Below, in pieces: positions 23,515 to 32,273 of a stretch of DNA of 37,589 nucleotides. The stretch's first letter is position 1, and the number at the start of each line of letters is the position of its first letter. The notes below the pieces were generated by a model. The model was not told the origin of the DNA and made no database searches. It saw only the letters and a list, made by a program, of their open reading frames with translations. Source of the stretch: Desulfotignum sp. (GTDB taxonomy: Bacteria > Desulfobacterota > Desulfobacteria > Desulfobacterales > Desulfobacteraceae); contig JAIPDL010000033.1 in NCBI GenBank assembly GCA_021737695.1, forward strand, positions 1 through 37,589. The letters run 5' to 3'. The translations under genes and the position numbers were made by a program.

Positions 23515-24795
23515 CCCATGCCGGGCGGCGGCAATGCCCTCTGCCTCATTTACCCGGGCCAGCAGCAGCCCGCCGACGGCAAAAAACAGGACCACCACGG
23601 CAACCCCGGCCCGCTGGGAGTCAAACATCTGGGTCAGCCCCCCTAAAAACAACGGCCCCATAAAGGCGGTGAGTTTTCCGGAAAAGGCAAAAAAACCGAA
23701 AAACTGATTTTCCTTGTCTTTGGGCACCAGCCGGCCCAGAAGTGACCGGCTGGCGCTCTGGTTGGGACCGGCAAAAAAGCCCACCAGAACCCCTGAAACC
23801 CAGAACCAGGTTTGATCCGGGGACATTGCCGCCATGAGCGCGGCCACGGCCAGCACCCCGTTGCTCACCTGAATGGTGGTTTTCCCCCCCAGCCGGTCAT
23901 CAAAAATGCCCATGACCAGGGCCCCGATCCCGGCCGCCACATTGAGCACAATCCCGAAAATCATGATCTGGTGAAAACTGAACCCGAAGGTACCGGCCGC
24001 ATAGATACCGCCAAAGGCGAACAGGGTGACCAGGCCGTCATTGTAGATCATCCGGGCCACCAGAAGACGGACAATCTGCCGGTACTGACGGATGTCTTTG
24101 AGGGTGTGCGTCACATCCGACACGGCCGTATGAATGATGCGGATCCGGCCCGGCCGCACCGGAGGGCGTGTTTTGGGCACCCACACAAACAGCGGGATGG
24201 AAAACACAGCAAACCACACAGCCACCAGCAGACAGGTGGCCCGGATATGGGCCCCGGTTTCAATGGAAACGCCGAACCAGGGCACGGCCGGGCTGATGAA
24301 CCCTGAAAGGGCCACCACCATGGCGGCCAGGCCTCCCATATATCCCACGCCCCAGCCCACACCGGATATCCGGCCAATATTTTTCGATGTGGCGATATCC
24401 GGCAGATAGGCATTGTAAAACACATTGGCAAACTCAAACGCGATATTGGAGACCACAAACCAGAAAAGGGCCGGATAGATCTGACCGGGCACAATCCAGT
24501 AAAGCGCGGCGGTGCCGGCCACAGTGACCGCAGTGGATGCGAACAAGAGCTGTTTGCGCAACCCGCCCTGGTCTGCCAGGGCCCCCAGGATGGGGGAGAA
24601 AAATGCCACACAAAGGGCGGTCAGGGTCACGCCCCTGGACCAGAGGGCCGTGCCTGTCACCGGGTCCCGTGCAATGGTGGATACGAAATAGGTGCTGTAG
24701 ACAAACGTCACTACCAGGGTGGTGTAGGCGGAATTGGCAAAATCAAACATCACCCAGCTCAACACCGTGCGTTTATCTGCCGGTGATGCGATCAT
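23509..24795 (-). CDS. MFS transporter, UMF1/Atg22-like family
   Basis: A 428-residue permease with about 12 hydrophobic helices. The beginning SWVMFDFANSAYTTLVVTFVYSTYF and later GWGVGYMGG are marks of the UMF1 (Atg22-like) branch of the major facilitator superfamily. LVGFFAGPNQSASRSLLGRLVPKDKENQFFGFFA is the matching C-terminal segment (conserved in this branch). Yeast Atg22 exports amino acids from the vacuole; bacterial substrates are largely unknown. Its ATG overlaps the stop of ogt by 4 bp, so the two are cotranscribed, though no functional link is obvious. It converges with the flavoenzyme gene, with no terminator between. Confidence 0.87.
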   Translation of the reverse strand: MIASPADKRTVLSWVMFDFANSAYTTLVVTFVYSTYFVSTIARDPVTGTALWSRGVTLTALCVAFFSPILGALADQGGLRKQLLFASTAVTVAGTAALYWIVPGQIYPALFWFVVSNIAFEFANVFYNAYLPDIATSKNIGRISGVGWGVGYMGGLAAMVVALSGFISPAVPWFGVSIETGAHIRATCLLVAVWFAVFSIPLFVWVPKTRPPVRPGRIRIIHTAVSDVTHTLKDIRQYRQIVRLLVARMIYNDGLVTLFAFGGIYAAGTFGFSFHQIMIFGIVLNVAAGIGALVMGIFDDRLGGKTTIQVSNGVLAVAALMAAMSPDQTWFWVSGVLVGFFAGPNQSASRSLLGRLVPKDKENQFFGFFAFSGKLTAFMGPLFLGGLTQMFDSQRAGVAVVVLFFAVGGLLLARVNEAEGIAAARHGL

Positions 24796-25271
24796 GCCAC
24801 GGACAGATCCTTTCCTTCCAGTGCCAGAAGCTGCTGTTTCACGTCCAGTCCGCCGCCGAACCCGGTCAGACTGCCGTCTTTTCCGATCACCCGGTGGCAG
24901 GGAATAATGATGGGAATCGGATTTTTCGCATTGGCCATGCCCACGGCCCGGGCTGCTTTGGGGTTTCCGATCCGCCGGGCCAGCTCCCCATAGGAGACGG
25001 TGGTTCCATATGGCACTTTAGCCAGGGTTTGCCACACCCGGCGCTGAAACGGCGTGCCGCCCAGGGAATAATCCAGGGAAAACCGGGTAAGGGTTTTGCT
25101 GAAATACCGGTCCAGTTGAAACAACACATCAGAAAACGGTTGTGTCTCATTGATCCAGTCCGGCACCGGTAAAATCGCTGATTTCCCTTTGGGAAAATGG
25201 ATGAATTCCAGTTTTTGTTCCCCACCCACCATCAGTCGGCCCACCGGAGAATCATAATAACAGAAAAACAT
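24792..25271 (-). CDS. ogt: methylated-DNA--protein-cysteine methyltransferase
   Basis: A suicide DNA-repair protein that moves the alkyl group from O6-alkylguanine to its own cysteine. The start is ATG 25271, preceded by AAAGGAGCGG; this gives 160 residues and removes 11 upstream residues of a longer frame. The C-terminal domain has YGELARRIGNPKAARAVG (helix-turn-helix and arginine finger region), NPIPIIIPCHRVIG with acceptor Cys125, and GFGGGLDVKQQLLALEG. The N-terminal half is the usual short Ogt fold; no Ada regulatory domain is present. It is first in a two-gene operon with an MFS permease. Confidence 0.95.
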   Translation of the reverse strand: MFFCYYDSPVGRLMVGGEQKLEFIHFPKGKSAILPVPDWINETQPFSDVLFQLDRYFSKTLTRFSLDYSLGGTPFQRRVWQTLAKVPYGTTVSYGELARRIGNPKAARAVGMANAKNPIPIIIPCHRVIGKDGSLTGFGGGLDVKQQLLALEGKDLSVA

Positions 25272-25362
25272 ATCCGCTCCTTTGTGTGATCCCTTGACAT
25301 TCATCCCTGACCTTTACCAGAGAATGCTTTGGAAAGAAACGGGTATTTTTTTAATTTTGGAT

Positions 25363-25391
25363 TTGAATAACATCCGCGCTATCCGTATAAT
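25363..25391 (+). promoter_or_regulatory. near-consensus sigma70 promoter predicting a leaderless mRNA
   Basis: TTGAAT (25363-25368), a 17-nt spacer and a perfect TATAAT (25386-25391) end 6 nt before the ATG at 25398. The expected transcription start, about 7 nt after the -10, falls on the A of the start codon. No Shine-Dalgarno sequence lies between. Confidence 0.7.
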
Positions 25392-25397
25392 CATTCC

Positions 25398-27305
25398 ATG
25401 GAAATTGAACTGGTTGAAATCCGGGATCACCTGTTTTCCCACCCCCCGTTTCGAAACCTGCCCCGGCATGTGGTGGATGACCTTGTGCCTCACATCGAGG
25501 TGTCTTACTATCAGGCCGGCACCATGATCCTGGAAAAAGGACAGGACAATCATTATCTGTTTTTTATCCGCAGCGGGGCCGTGGAAATTCTGAGAAGCTC
25601 AGGCGAACTATACATTAAGATGGGAGAAGGGGAATGTTTCGGCCAGTTTTCGCTGCTGAGAAAAAAAAAGGTCCGGTATCCAGCCCGGGCCATTGAAGAC
25701 TCTTTGTTGTACAAAATCCCGGATGCCCCGTTCCAGGAACTGGCTGACACCTATGACCGGTTTGCCGACTTTATGGAGGAAGAACACAGTGTCCGTCTGA
25801 AAAATGCCCTGGGCCGGGCCGGACAGATCAGCGGCAATCCATTGATGATTTCTAAAATTGACAAACTGATTCCCCGGAAAATCGTCACTGCCTCACCAGA
25901 TATTTCCATTCAGCAGGCGGCCGTGATCATGACCCGGAACCGGGTATCTTCCCTGGTTCTGGTGCCGGACAATCCGGTACAGGATCCCTCTCCGGTCACG
26001 GGACTGATCACGGACCGGGATCTGCGCAAACGGGCCATTGTCCCGGGCCTGCCCTTATCCACCCCGGTGCGGCAAGTTATGTCCACGGACGTTATCACGC
26101 TTCCAGCCGAAGCATATGCATTTGAAGCCATGCTCACCATGATGCGTCACAACCTTCATCATCTGCCGGTACTGAATGGAACCCGCCCGATAGGTGTGAT
26201 CACGGTGGCGGATCTGGTCAGATATGAATCCCATGGATCCGTCTATCTGGTGGGGGATATTTTCCGGCAGAAAGATGTAAACGGGCTGGCAGACATGGCC
26301 CCGAAAATCCGCCAGCTGTTTATCCAGCTGGTGAACGAGGATGCCAGTTCTCACACCATCAGCGCCATCGTTTCCCGGATGGGAATCAGCATTTCCCAGC
26401 GCCTGCTCCAGCTGGGGGAAAAAAAACTGGGACCGCCGCCTGTGCCATATTGCCTTCTGGCCTTAGGCTCCATGGCCAGGGATGAAATGACCCTGGTCAC
26501 GGATCAGGACAATGCATTTGTTATTGATGACACCTTTGATCCCAAAATACATGATCCTTATTTCAAGGCCCTGGCCCGGTTTTTAAGTGACGGTCTGAAC
26601 CAATGCGGATACCCCTATTGCACGGGAGATATCATGGCCACCCATTCCCGGTGGCGGCAGCCCTTATCGGTCTGGAAAACCTGTTTTTCCGACTGGATCG
26701 ATCACCCGGATCCAGAAGCCCTGCTCCATGCCTCCATTTTTTTTGATCTGGAAGGTATTTTCGGCGAAACCGGTCTGGCCGGTCAACTCAAACAGCTGAT
26801 TCTGAAAAAAGCACCGGACAGTCCACGGTTTCTGGCCTGCCTGGCCCGGAACGCGCTGCTCAGAAAACCGCCCTTGGGTTTTTTCCGGAAATTTGTTCTG
26901 GAACATGACGGCAAACACCATAACACGTTCAATCTCAAGCGCAGGGGGTCTGCCCCCATCAGTGACCTGGCCCGGGTTCATGCCCTGGCCTGCGGTGCCG
27001 TACCCATCAACACCCGGGAACGGCTGCTCCGGGTCAAGGAGACCTCTCTACTGGCGGAAGGGGTGGGCGATGACCTGCTGGATGCCCTTGAACTGATCTG
27101 TATGGTCCGTATCCGCCACCAGGCACGCCAGGCGGAATCCGGGGCTGCCGTGGACAACAATGTCATCCCGGAAAGTCTGTCATCCTTTGAACGCAACCAC
27201 CTCAAAGACGCGTTCCAGATCGTATCCCAGTCCCAGTCGTTTCTCAGATACCGGTACAATGTATCCCCAGCCATGCAGACCCGTGTGCGGACCGGGCAGA
27301 AATGA
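25398..27305 (+). CDS. cyclic-nucleotide-binding / CBS / DUF294 nucleotidyltransferase signalling protein
   Basis: A 635-residue cytoplasmic protein. A cNMP-binding-like domain (about 10-130) contains GAVEILRSSGELYIKMGEGECFGQFSLL. A pair of CBS domains follows (about 155-285, with VTASPDISIQQAAVIMTRNRVSSLV and GLITDRDLRKRAIVPGL). Then comes a GlnD-like nucleotidyltransferase domain (about 300-430) with LALGSMARDEMTLVTDQDNA, which holds the G-S...R-x-E and D-x-D metal-site pattern. A DUF294 C-terminal domain (about 470-620) ends the protein. The ligands and the nucleotidyl target are unknown for this family. The start is fixed by the promoter: no ribosome site precedes 25398 and no other ATG occurs for about 40 codons. 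Its stop overlaps the start of a DnaQ-like exonuclease; this pair recurs in other bacteria. Confidence 0.9.
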   Translation: MEIELVEIRDHLFSHPPFRNLPRHVVDDLVPHIEVSYYQAGTMILEKGQDNHYLFFIRSGAVEILRSSGELYIKMGEGECFGQFSLLRKKKVRYPARAIEDSLLYKIPDAPFQELADTYDRFADFMEEEHSVRLKNALGRAGQISGNPLMISKIDKLIPRKIVTASPDISIQQAAVIMTRNRVSSLVLVPDNPVQDPSPVTGLITDRDLRKRAIVPGLPLSTPVRQVMSTDVITLPAEAYAFEAMLTMMRHNLHHLPVLNGTRPIGVITVADLVRYESHGSVYLVGDIFRQKDVNGLADMAPKIRQLFIQLVNEDASSHTISAIVSRMGISISQRLLQLGEKKLGPPPVPYCLLALGSMARDEMTLVTDQDNAFVIDDTFDPKIHDPYFKALARFLSDGLNQCGYPYCTGDIMATHSRWRQPLSVWKTCFSDWIDHPDPEALLHASIFFDLEGIFGETGLAGQLKQLILKKAPDSPRFLACLARNALLRKPPLGFFRKFVLEHDGKHHNTFNLKRRGSAPISDLARVHALACGAVPINTRERLLRVKETSLLAEGVGDDLLDALELICMVRIRHQARQAESGAAVDNNVIPESLSSFERNHLKDAFQIVSQSQSFLRYRYNVSPAMQTRVRTGQK

Positions 27306-28048
27306 TCCGATCCAAATCACGTGAAAAACCGTTTCCTGTTGACTGGCCGTCCCGGTTTCGTGTTCTGGGAAATCAGGCAAAAGATCCGGCCGTCAGAGCA
27401 TTTTATCAGGCCGGCAGTGTGTCGGATGACACACCGTTGAAACAAGTGCCTTTTCTGGCTTTGGACCTGGAAACCACTGGCTTGAATCCGCAAACAGATG
27501 CCATCATCAGTGTCGGATTCATCCCGTTGTATCATGACCGCATTCTTTGCAGCGGCGCCCGGCACTGGGTGGTCCGGCCGGAACAGCACCGCCCGGATAT
27601 TCAGACCGTCATTCATGGCATCACCCATTCCCGCATGGATGCCTGTCCCCGGTTCGACACCATGTTACCCCTGCTGCTCAAGGCCATGGCCGGCCGGGTC
27701 ATCGTGGCCCATTACAGCCGGATTGAACACGGGTTTTTGCGCAAGGAAATTGCAGATCTGACCGGTGACGATTTTGAATTTCCCATCGTGGATACCATGG
27801 AAATTGAATCCAGAAAACACCCGGTTTTCCGGCCCAATCTGTTCCAGCGCTGGATGGGAGAAAAAAACAGCCCTTCCCTGCGCCTGGCCCATGCCAGGGA
27901 GCGGTACAACCTGCCCCCCTACCGCCCCCATCATGCCCTGACCGATGCCCTGGCTGCAGCGGAACTGTTTTTAGCCCAGATAAAAGACCCGTTCACTGTG
28001 GACACACCCATCTCTGATTTGCTTTACCCACCGTCCGTGAAAACATAA
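27302..28048 (+). CDS. DnaQ-like 3'-5' exonuclease (DEDDh)
   Basis: A 248-residue RNase T/DnaQ-fold exonuclease. Exo I is FLALDLETTGLNP with Asp55 and Glu57; Exo II lies in the GRVIVAHYSRIEHGFLRKE region (an A-H-Y-S form of the usual AHN motif); Exo III is HHALTDALAAAELFL with His211 and Asp215. The catalytic set is complete. About 45 N-terminal residues precede the domain. It overlaps the cNMP/CBS/DUF294 gene by 4 bp (ATGA), so expression should be coupled. It is not the replicative epsilon subunit by context; a role in nucleotide or small-RNA turnover controlled by the upstream regulator is inference. Confidence 0.85.
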   Translation: MIRSKSREKPFPVDWPSRFRVLGNQAKDPAVRAFYQAGSVSDDTPLKQVPFLALDLETTGLNPQTDAIISVGFIPLYHDRILCSGARHWVVRPEQHRPDIQTVIHGITHSRMDACPRFDTMLPLLLKAMAGRVIVAHYSRIEHGFLRKEIADLTGDDFEFPIVDTMEIESRKHPVFRPNLFQRWMGEKNSPSLRLAHARERYNLPPYRPHHALTDALAAAELFLAQIKDPFTVDTPISDLLYPPSVKT

Positions 28049-28052
28049 TGCC

Positions 28053-28081
28053 TTGACAAATATAAGCCCCGATTTTAGGAT
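28053..28081 (+). promoter_or_regulatory. sigma70-like promoter for the RACo-like gene
   Basis: TTGACA (28053-28058) and TAGGAT (28076-28081) are spaced by 17 nt, immediately after the exonuclease stop. The leader of about 65 nt contains a small palindrome, CAAAC-T-GTTTG. The ribosome site before the ATG at 28155 is weak. Confidence 0.55.
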
Positions 28082-28154
28082 ATTCTTACATTTTGAACAA
28101 ACTGTTTGAAAAGAATCCTTTTTTCAATACAAATAAAAACAGGTTGAACCCTTC

Positions 28155-29972
28155 ATGACTTTATCCTGCACCCTCATTTTTGATCCGTTTGGCCGGCGGG
28201 TCTCTGTACCGGTCGGCACCACACTGTTTCAAGCCGCTCTTTCCAAGGGCATACTGCTCAGATCCGACTGCGGCGAAAAAGGCACCTGCGGCAAATGCCG
28301 GGTGATCGTCGATCATCCGGACCATCTGTCCCCCCGGACCGAACAGGAGCAGAAACTGTTGAAAAAAAGAGGGCCGGATCATCGCCTGGCATGCCAGGCC
28401 CGCATCCTTAAAGGCCCCCTCCGGGTAACAGTCCCGGAAAATCTGGTCCTGGGAGATGAGGTGTTCGGAAAAACCGGTATCCAGGGAAACTTCAGCATCG
28501 ATCCGTCGGTGCACCGGTTTCCTTTGACAGCAGACCAGATCAAAGCCGTTGATGACACAACCGTTCTCAGCCGGGAAGAAAAAATCCGCCGGGCCGTGGA
28601 AACCCGATTTTCAGAAACAATTGATTTTACAGACCCCATACCACTGGCCCAACTGGCCGATCCGTATGTTTACACCCATGACCTCACCGTGGTGGTTCAG
28701 GAAAACAACCATGTAACGGCCATCCACCCGGGGCTGCATCCCAAAGGGATCGGGATCGCTTTTGATATCGGCACCACCACCATTGCCGCATACATGTGCG
28801 ACCTGGCGGCCGGCACGATTCTTTCAGCCAAAGCCATGGTCAATCCCCAGCGCAGGTATGGGGAAGATGTCATTTCCCGGATATCTGCAGTCAATGACAC
28901 GCCAGACGCGCTGACTGCCCAGCAGCGTCTGGCAGCCGGCGCCATGAACCATCTGATTGACTCCTGCCTGGAAGAGACCGGCCAAAGCCGGGACACCATC
29001 GACCGGATCACCGTGGTAGGAAACACCACCATGCAGCATCTGATTGCCGGACTCAATCCCCATACCTTAGGGACCGCACCCTATCTGCCGGTTTTCCAGG
29101 ATGCCCTTGTACCGACCTGCAAAGATCTGGGACTTCATGCAGGAGATAATGTCCCTGTGTTCATTTTTCCGGTGATCTCCGGATTTCTGGGGGGAGATAT
29201 TCTGGCGGCCGGCCTGGGGGATTTGTCCCATACCAGAAAAGAAACCTCCCTGATCATCGATATCGGCACCGATGGCGAACTCATGCTCTGTACCGGCGAC
29301 AAAATATGGGCCACCAGCTGTGCCACGGGCCCGGCCCTGGAAGGGGCTCAGATATCCAGCGGCATGAGAGCCGCCACCGGGGCAATCAGCCGCGTCTGGG
29401 TAGACAACGGTGCCATCATCCATGAAACCATTAACCAGGCCCCGGCCATCGGCATCTGCGGCACGGGCGTGATCGATATTCTGGCGGCCATGCGTAAAAC
29501 CGGGACCATCCGGGAAGACGGAAAATTCGATCCGGACAAACCCGGCGTCACCACGGATGACAAGGGGACCGGCCGGGCATTCACCCTGCCGGGCACGGAT
29601 GTCCGGTTTGTTCTCAAGGACGTGCGCCAGGTTCAGCTGGCCAAGGCGGCGCTGTCCGTGGGGATCCAGCTGATGCTGGAAAAAGCCGGCGTCACCCGGG
29701 TGGACAGAACCATTCTTACGGGCGCGTTCGGTGCCAAATTCGACTGGAAAAATGCCAGAGACATCGGCATGCTGCCGCCCATGGTATGTGAAAACGACAT
29801 GATTGCCGCAGAAAACCTGGCCGGCACCGGCGCGGTCATGGCCCTGCTGAACAAAACCTATGAAACGGAAGTTCGAACCATGGCCCGGCAAGTGACATTT
29901 ATCGATCTGGCGTCAGAACCCGGATTTGTTGAACGGTTTTCTGCCGCCACCCGGTTCCCGTCCCTGGATTGA
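28155..29972 (+). CDS. RACo-like 2Fe-2S / ASKHA ATPase (reductive activator of corrinoid proteins)
   Basis: A 605-residue protein with an N-terminal ferredoxin domain. Cys39, Cys45, Cys48 (SDCGEKGTCGKC) and Cys80 (RLACQ) hold a plant-type 2Fe-2S cluster. After a linker, the ASKHA ATPase region (about 195-600) begins IGIAFDIGTTTIAAYMCDL. It continues with VVGNTTMQHL, IIDIGTDGELML, CATGPALEGAQISSGMRA and TGAFGAKFDW. This matches the reductive activators (RACo/RamA type) that use ATP to bring an inactive Co(II) corrinoid back to Co(I). No corrinoid protein or partner methyltransferase sits beside it, but a homocysteine-methyltransferase domain gene follows 2.3 kb downstream. Cardiolipin synthase starts 27 bp after the stop. 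Confidence 0.9.
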   Translation: MTLSCTLIFDPFGRRVSVPVGTTLFQAALSKGILLRSDCGEKGTCGKCRVIVDHPDHLSPRTEQEQKLLKKRGPDHRLACQARILKGPLRVTVPENLVLGDEVFGKTGIQGNFSIDPSVHRFPLTADQIKAVDDTTVLSREEKIRRAVETRFSETIDFTDPIPLAQLADPYVYTHDLTVVVQENNHVTAIHPGLHPKGIGIAFDIGTTTIAAYMCDLAAGTILSAKAMVNPQRRYGEDVISRISAVNDTPDALTAQQRLAAGAMNHLIDSCLEETGQSRDTIDRITVVGNTTMQHLIAGLNPHTLGTAPYLPVFQDALVPTCKDLGLHAGDNVPVFIFPVISGFLGGDILAAGLGDLSHTRKETSLIIDIGTDGELMLCTGDKIWATSCATGPALEGAQISSGMRAATGAISRVWVDNGAIIHETINQAPAIGICGTGVIDILAAMRKTGTIREDGKFDPDKPGVTTDDKGTGRAFTLPGTDVRFVLKDVRQVQLAKAALSVGIQLMLEKAGVTRVDRTILTGAFGAKFDWKNARDIGMLPPMVCENDMIAAENLAGTGAVMALLNKTYETEVRTMARQVTFIDLASEPGFVERFSAATRFPSLD

Positions 29973-29999
29973 TTACAGGGACTGTGGTTCAATTATCTT

Positions 30000-31388
30000 A
30001 TGAGTGAAAATGTTTTTTATTTTATTCTGGTACAGACCTCCGCCATTGTGTCCGGGATGCTTGTTCTGGGTTCCCTGGGACACATGGTTTACCAGCGCAG
30101 AGAACCCCCCAGCATGATTGCCTGGCTTCTGGCCATTATTCTGCTGCCTTATCTGGCGGTGCCGCTTTATTTTATTTTCAGAAGCCGGAAACTCACGCGA
30201 CGGGAAAAAACGGCCCTCAAGCTGGCCAAAAAAGGAGAAATCCCGGATTCAAAAGCCACCCATATCGACATGGTTCTGCGAAACAACGGAATTGCCGGCG
30301 CCACCTTTGGAAACCGTTTTTTCTTTTATACCGACGGTGTCAAAGCCTATAACATGCTCATGGAACAGATCGCTTCCGCCCGGCACACCATTCTTATCTC
30401 CACGTATGTCTTACGTCCGGATCCCGTGGGAAAAAACGTGCTGTCCGCTTTGACCCGGAAAGCGTCCCAGGGGGTACAGGTAAAACTGCTCATTGACTGC
30501 ATCGGATCTTTGCCTCTGTACCTGCGCCGGAAACCCCTGCGGAATTTAAAAAAAGCCGGGGGACAGGTGGCGTTTTACATGCCGCTGATGACCCGGCCTT
30601 TCCAGAACTATATCAATTTGAGAAACCATCGGAAAATCTTTATTTTTGACGATTGCACGGTGCTTTCCGGCGGCATGAACATTTCCAGGGAATATATGGG
30701 ACCTTCCCCGTATGATCAGCGGTGGACGGACATTTTGTTTTACCTTGAGGGACCGGCCGTGTTTCATTACCGGGAAATTTTTACGGAAGACTGGAATCAT
30801 ACAGCCCGAGAAGAACTGGCCATTCCGGATTTCCTGCCGGAGGCCACGGGAGATGCCACCCTTCAGGTGGTACCTTCCGGACCGGATATTCCAAGCGATG
30901 CCCTATACGAAGCCCTGCTGTTTGCCGTTTTTTCCGCCCGGGAACGCATCTGGATCGTAACTCCCTATTTTGTCCCGGATAAAAGTCTGATGCAGGCATT
31001 GGTCATTGCCTGCCACAGAGGCGTGGATGTAAGGCTCATCACCCCGGCCAGTTCCAATCACCTGATCGCTGACCTGAGCCGATCCAGTTTCATGCGGGAC
31101 CTGGCCGGCAAAGGCGTGAAAGTGCTTTTGTATCCCCACGGCATGATTCATGCCAAAGCCATGCTGTTCGATGACCGGGGCGTGGTGATGGGATCTGCCA
31201 ATTTTGACCAGCGCAGCCTGTTTCTCAATTATGAGGTGGTCAGCTTTGCCTATTCCAGATCCATTATCGATCCATGTGCCGCCTGGATGACCCAGTTGAT
31301 TGCAGAGTGCACCAGCCGCATGCAGCCGGCCGGCCGGTGGCGCCGGATCAGTGAAAACCTCATGAGCGTGTTTGCGCCACTGCTGTGA
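30000..31388 (+). CDS. cls: cardiolipin synthase (phospholipase D superfamily)
   Basis: A 462-residue membrane enzyme that joins two phosphatidylglycerols (or a related pair) into cardiolipin. Two N-terminal membrane helices (about 8-30 and 38-60) are followed by two HKD motifs: NHRKIFIFDDCTVLSGGMN and IHAKAMLFDDRGVVMGSANFDQRS. Both carry the His-x-Lys-x4-Asp catalytic pattern, with HRK in the first. The order and length fit bacterial Cls. The ribosome site is weak, so translation may depend on the upstream RACo-like gene 27 bp away. An EEP-family hydrolase begins 19 bp downstream. Confidence 0.93.
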   Translation: MSENVFYFILVQTSAIVSGMLVLGSLGHMVYQRREPPSMIAWLLAIILLPYLAVPLYFIFRSRKLTRREKTALKLAKKGEIPDSKATHIDMVLRNNGIAGATFGNRFFFYTDGVKAYNMLMEQIASARHTILISTYVLRPDPVGKNVLSALTRKASQGVQVKLLIDCIGSLPLYLRRKPLRNLKKAGGQVAFYMPLMTRPFQNYINLRNHRKIFIFDDCTVLSGGMNISREYMGPSPYDQRWTDILFYLEGPAVFHYREIFTEDWNHTAREELAIPDFLPEATGDATLQVVPSGPDIPSDALYEALLFAVFSARERIWIVTPYFVPDKSLMQALVIACHRGVDVRLITPASSNHLIADLSRSSFMRDLAGKGVKVLLYPHGMIHAKAMLFDDRGVVMGSANFDQRSLFLNYEVVSFAYSRSIIDPCAAWMTQLIAECTSRMQPAGRWRRISENLMSVFAPLL

Positions 31389-31407
31389 CAGGCCGGGATC
31401 CAATAAA

Positions 31408-32154
31408 ATGTTTAAACCGGAAATTCCCTTATTGCGGTCCCCGCTAATTCTGGAAAACAAAATCATTCCCTGTGATTTCGGTATCCTGTGCTGGAATGTC
31501 CACAAAGAAAATCTGAAACCCGAGTTCGACACCATGGTCAAAAACTGGGTCCGGCAGTTTGACATGGATATTCTTCTGTTCCAGGAGGCTGTGTTTCCGG
31601 ACACGCTGTTTTCCGTTGCCGGACTGTCCTATGCGGCCGCCGCCAATATCAAGATACGAGAACGCCATTTCGGAGTTCTGACGGCTGCCACCGCCGATAT
31701 TCACACCAAAACCGATGTCATGTCCCTGGCCAGGGAGACCCTGCTCGCCACCCGGAAAAACATTCTCATGACCCGCTACTGGCTGGGCACAGGGGATCTG
31801 CTGCTGGTGGTCAATGTGCATGCCGTCAATTTCACTTCCCGGGCCTGGTATGAATGGGAATTTTCCCGGTTGCTCAAAACGTTGCAGCACCATTCCGGCC
31901 CCATGATTCTGGCCGGAGACTTCAACTGCTGGAACCGATCCAGGCTTCAGTTTATCACGGGTCTGGCCCGGGAACTAGGTCTGAAACAGGCCCGGCCAAA
32001 ACGGTCTTATCTGGTGAAACAGGTGTTCGGGTTTGAACTGGACCGCATCTATTTCCGCCAATTGACCCTGACCCACATGGATGCCATGGAAAACCGCCTG
32101 TTTTCAGACCACAACCCGCTGCTGGCGAGATTTTCCTGTATCTTTCCCAGGTGA
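31408..32154 (+). CDS. endonuclease/exonuclease/phosphatase (EEP) family hydrolase
   Basis: A 248-residue protein from ATG 31408; the longer TTG frame at 31372 would overlap cls and has no support. EEP-family motifs appear in order: ILCWNVHKENL (Asn), ILLFQEAVF (metal-binding Glu), VVNVHAVNF, ILAGDFNCWN (Asp/Asn), GFELDRIYF (Asp) and SDHNPLLARF (the closing Asp-His pair). The family includes DNases, sphingomyelinases and phosphoinositide phosphatases. No signal peptide is seen, so it likely acts in the cytoplasm. The close spacing to cardiolipin synthase hints at phospholipid or phosphodiester turnover, but this is context only; DNA repair is the main alternative. Confidence 0.85.
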   Translation: MFKPEIPLLRSPLILENKIIPCDFGILCWNVHKENLKPEFDTMVKNWVRQFDMDILLFQEAVFPDTLFSVAGLSYAAAANIKIRERHFGVLTAATADIHTKTDVMSLARETLLATRKNILMTRYWLGTGDLLLVVNVHAVNFTSRAWYEWEFSRLLKTLQHHSGPMILAGDFNCWNRSRLQFITGLARELGLKQARPKRSYLVKQVFGFELDRIYFRQLTLTHMDAMENRLFSDHNPLLARFSCIFPR

Positions 32155-32273
32155 GCAACATTTTGATTGTGTTGTGGAAATTTGTCTGATATTTCTTTAC
32201 CACACATAGCCGTACCAGCAAAGGATCTGCTATATTTTCAACAAGATTTGACGGCCCCTTCAGGAGATTGACA

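Noticed and set aside
31372-31407. N-terminal extension of the EEP hydrolase from a TTG codon
   Set aside because: It overlaps the end of cls, has no ribosome site and adds residues unlike the family; ATG 31408 is simpler.
32155-32273. Cobalamin or SAM riboswitch ahead of the homocysteine methyltransferase gene
   Set aside because: The 119-bp gap lacks the conserved B12-box or SAM-riboswitch core and a terminator or sequestering hairpin, so there is no sequence support.
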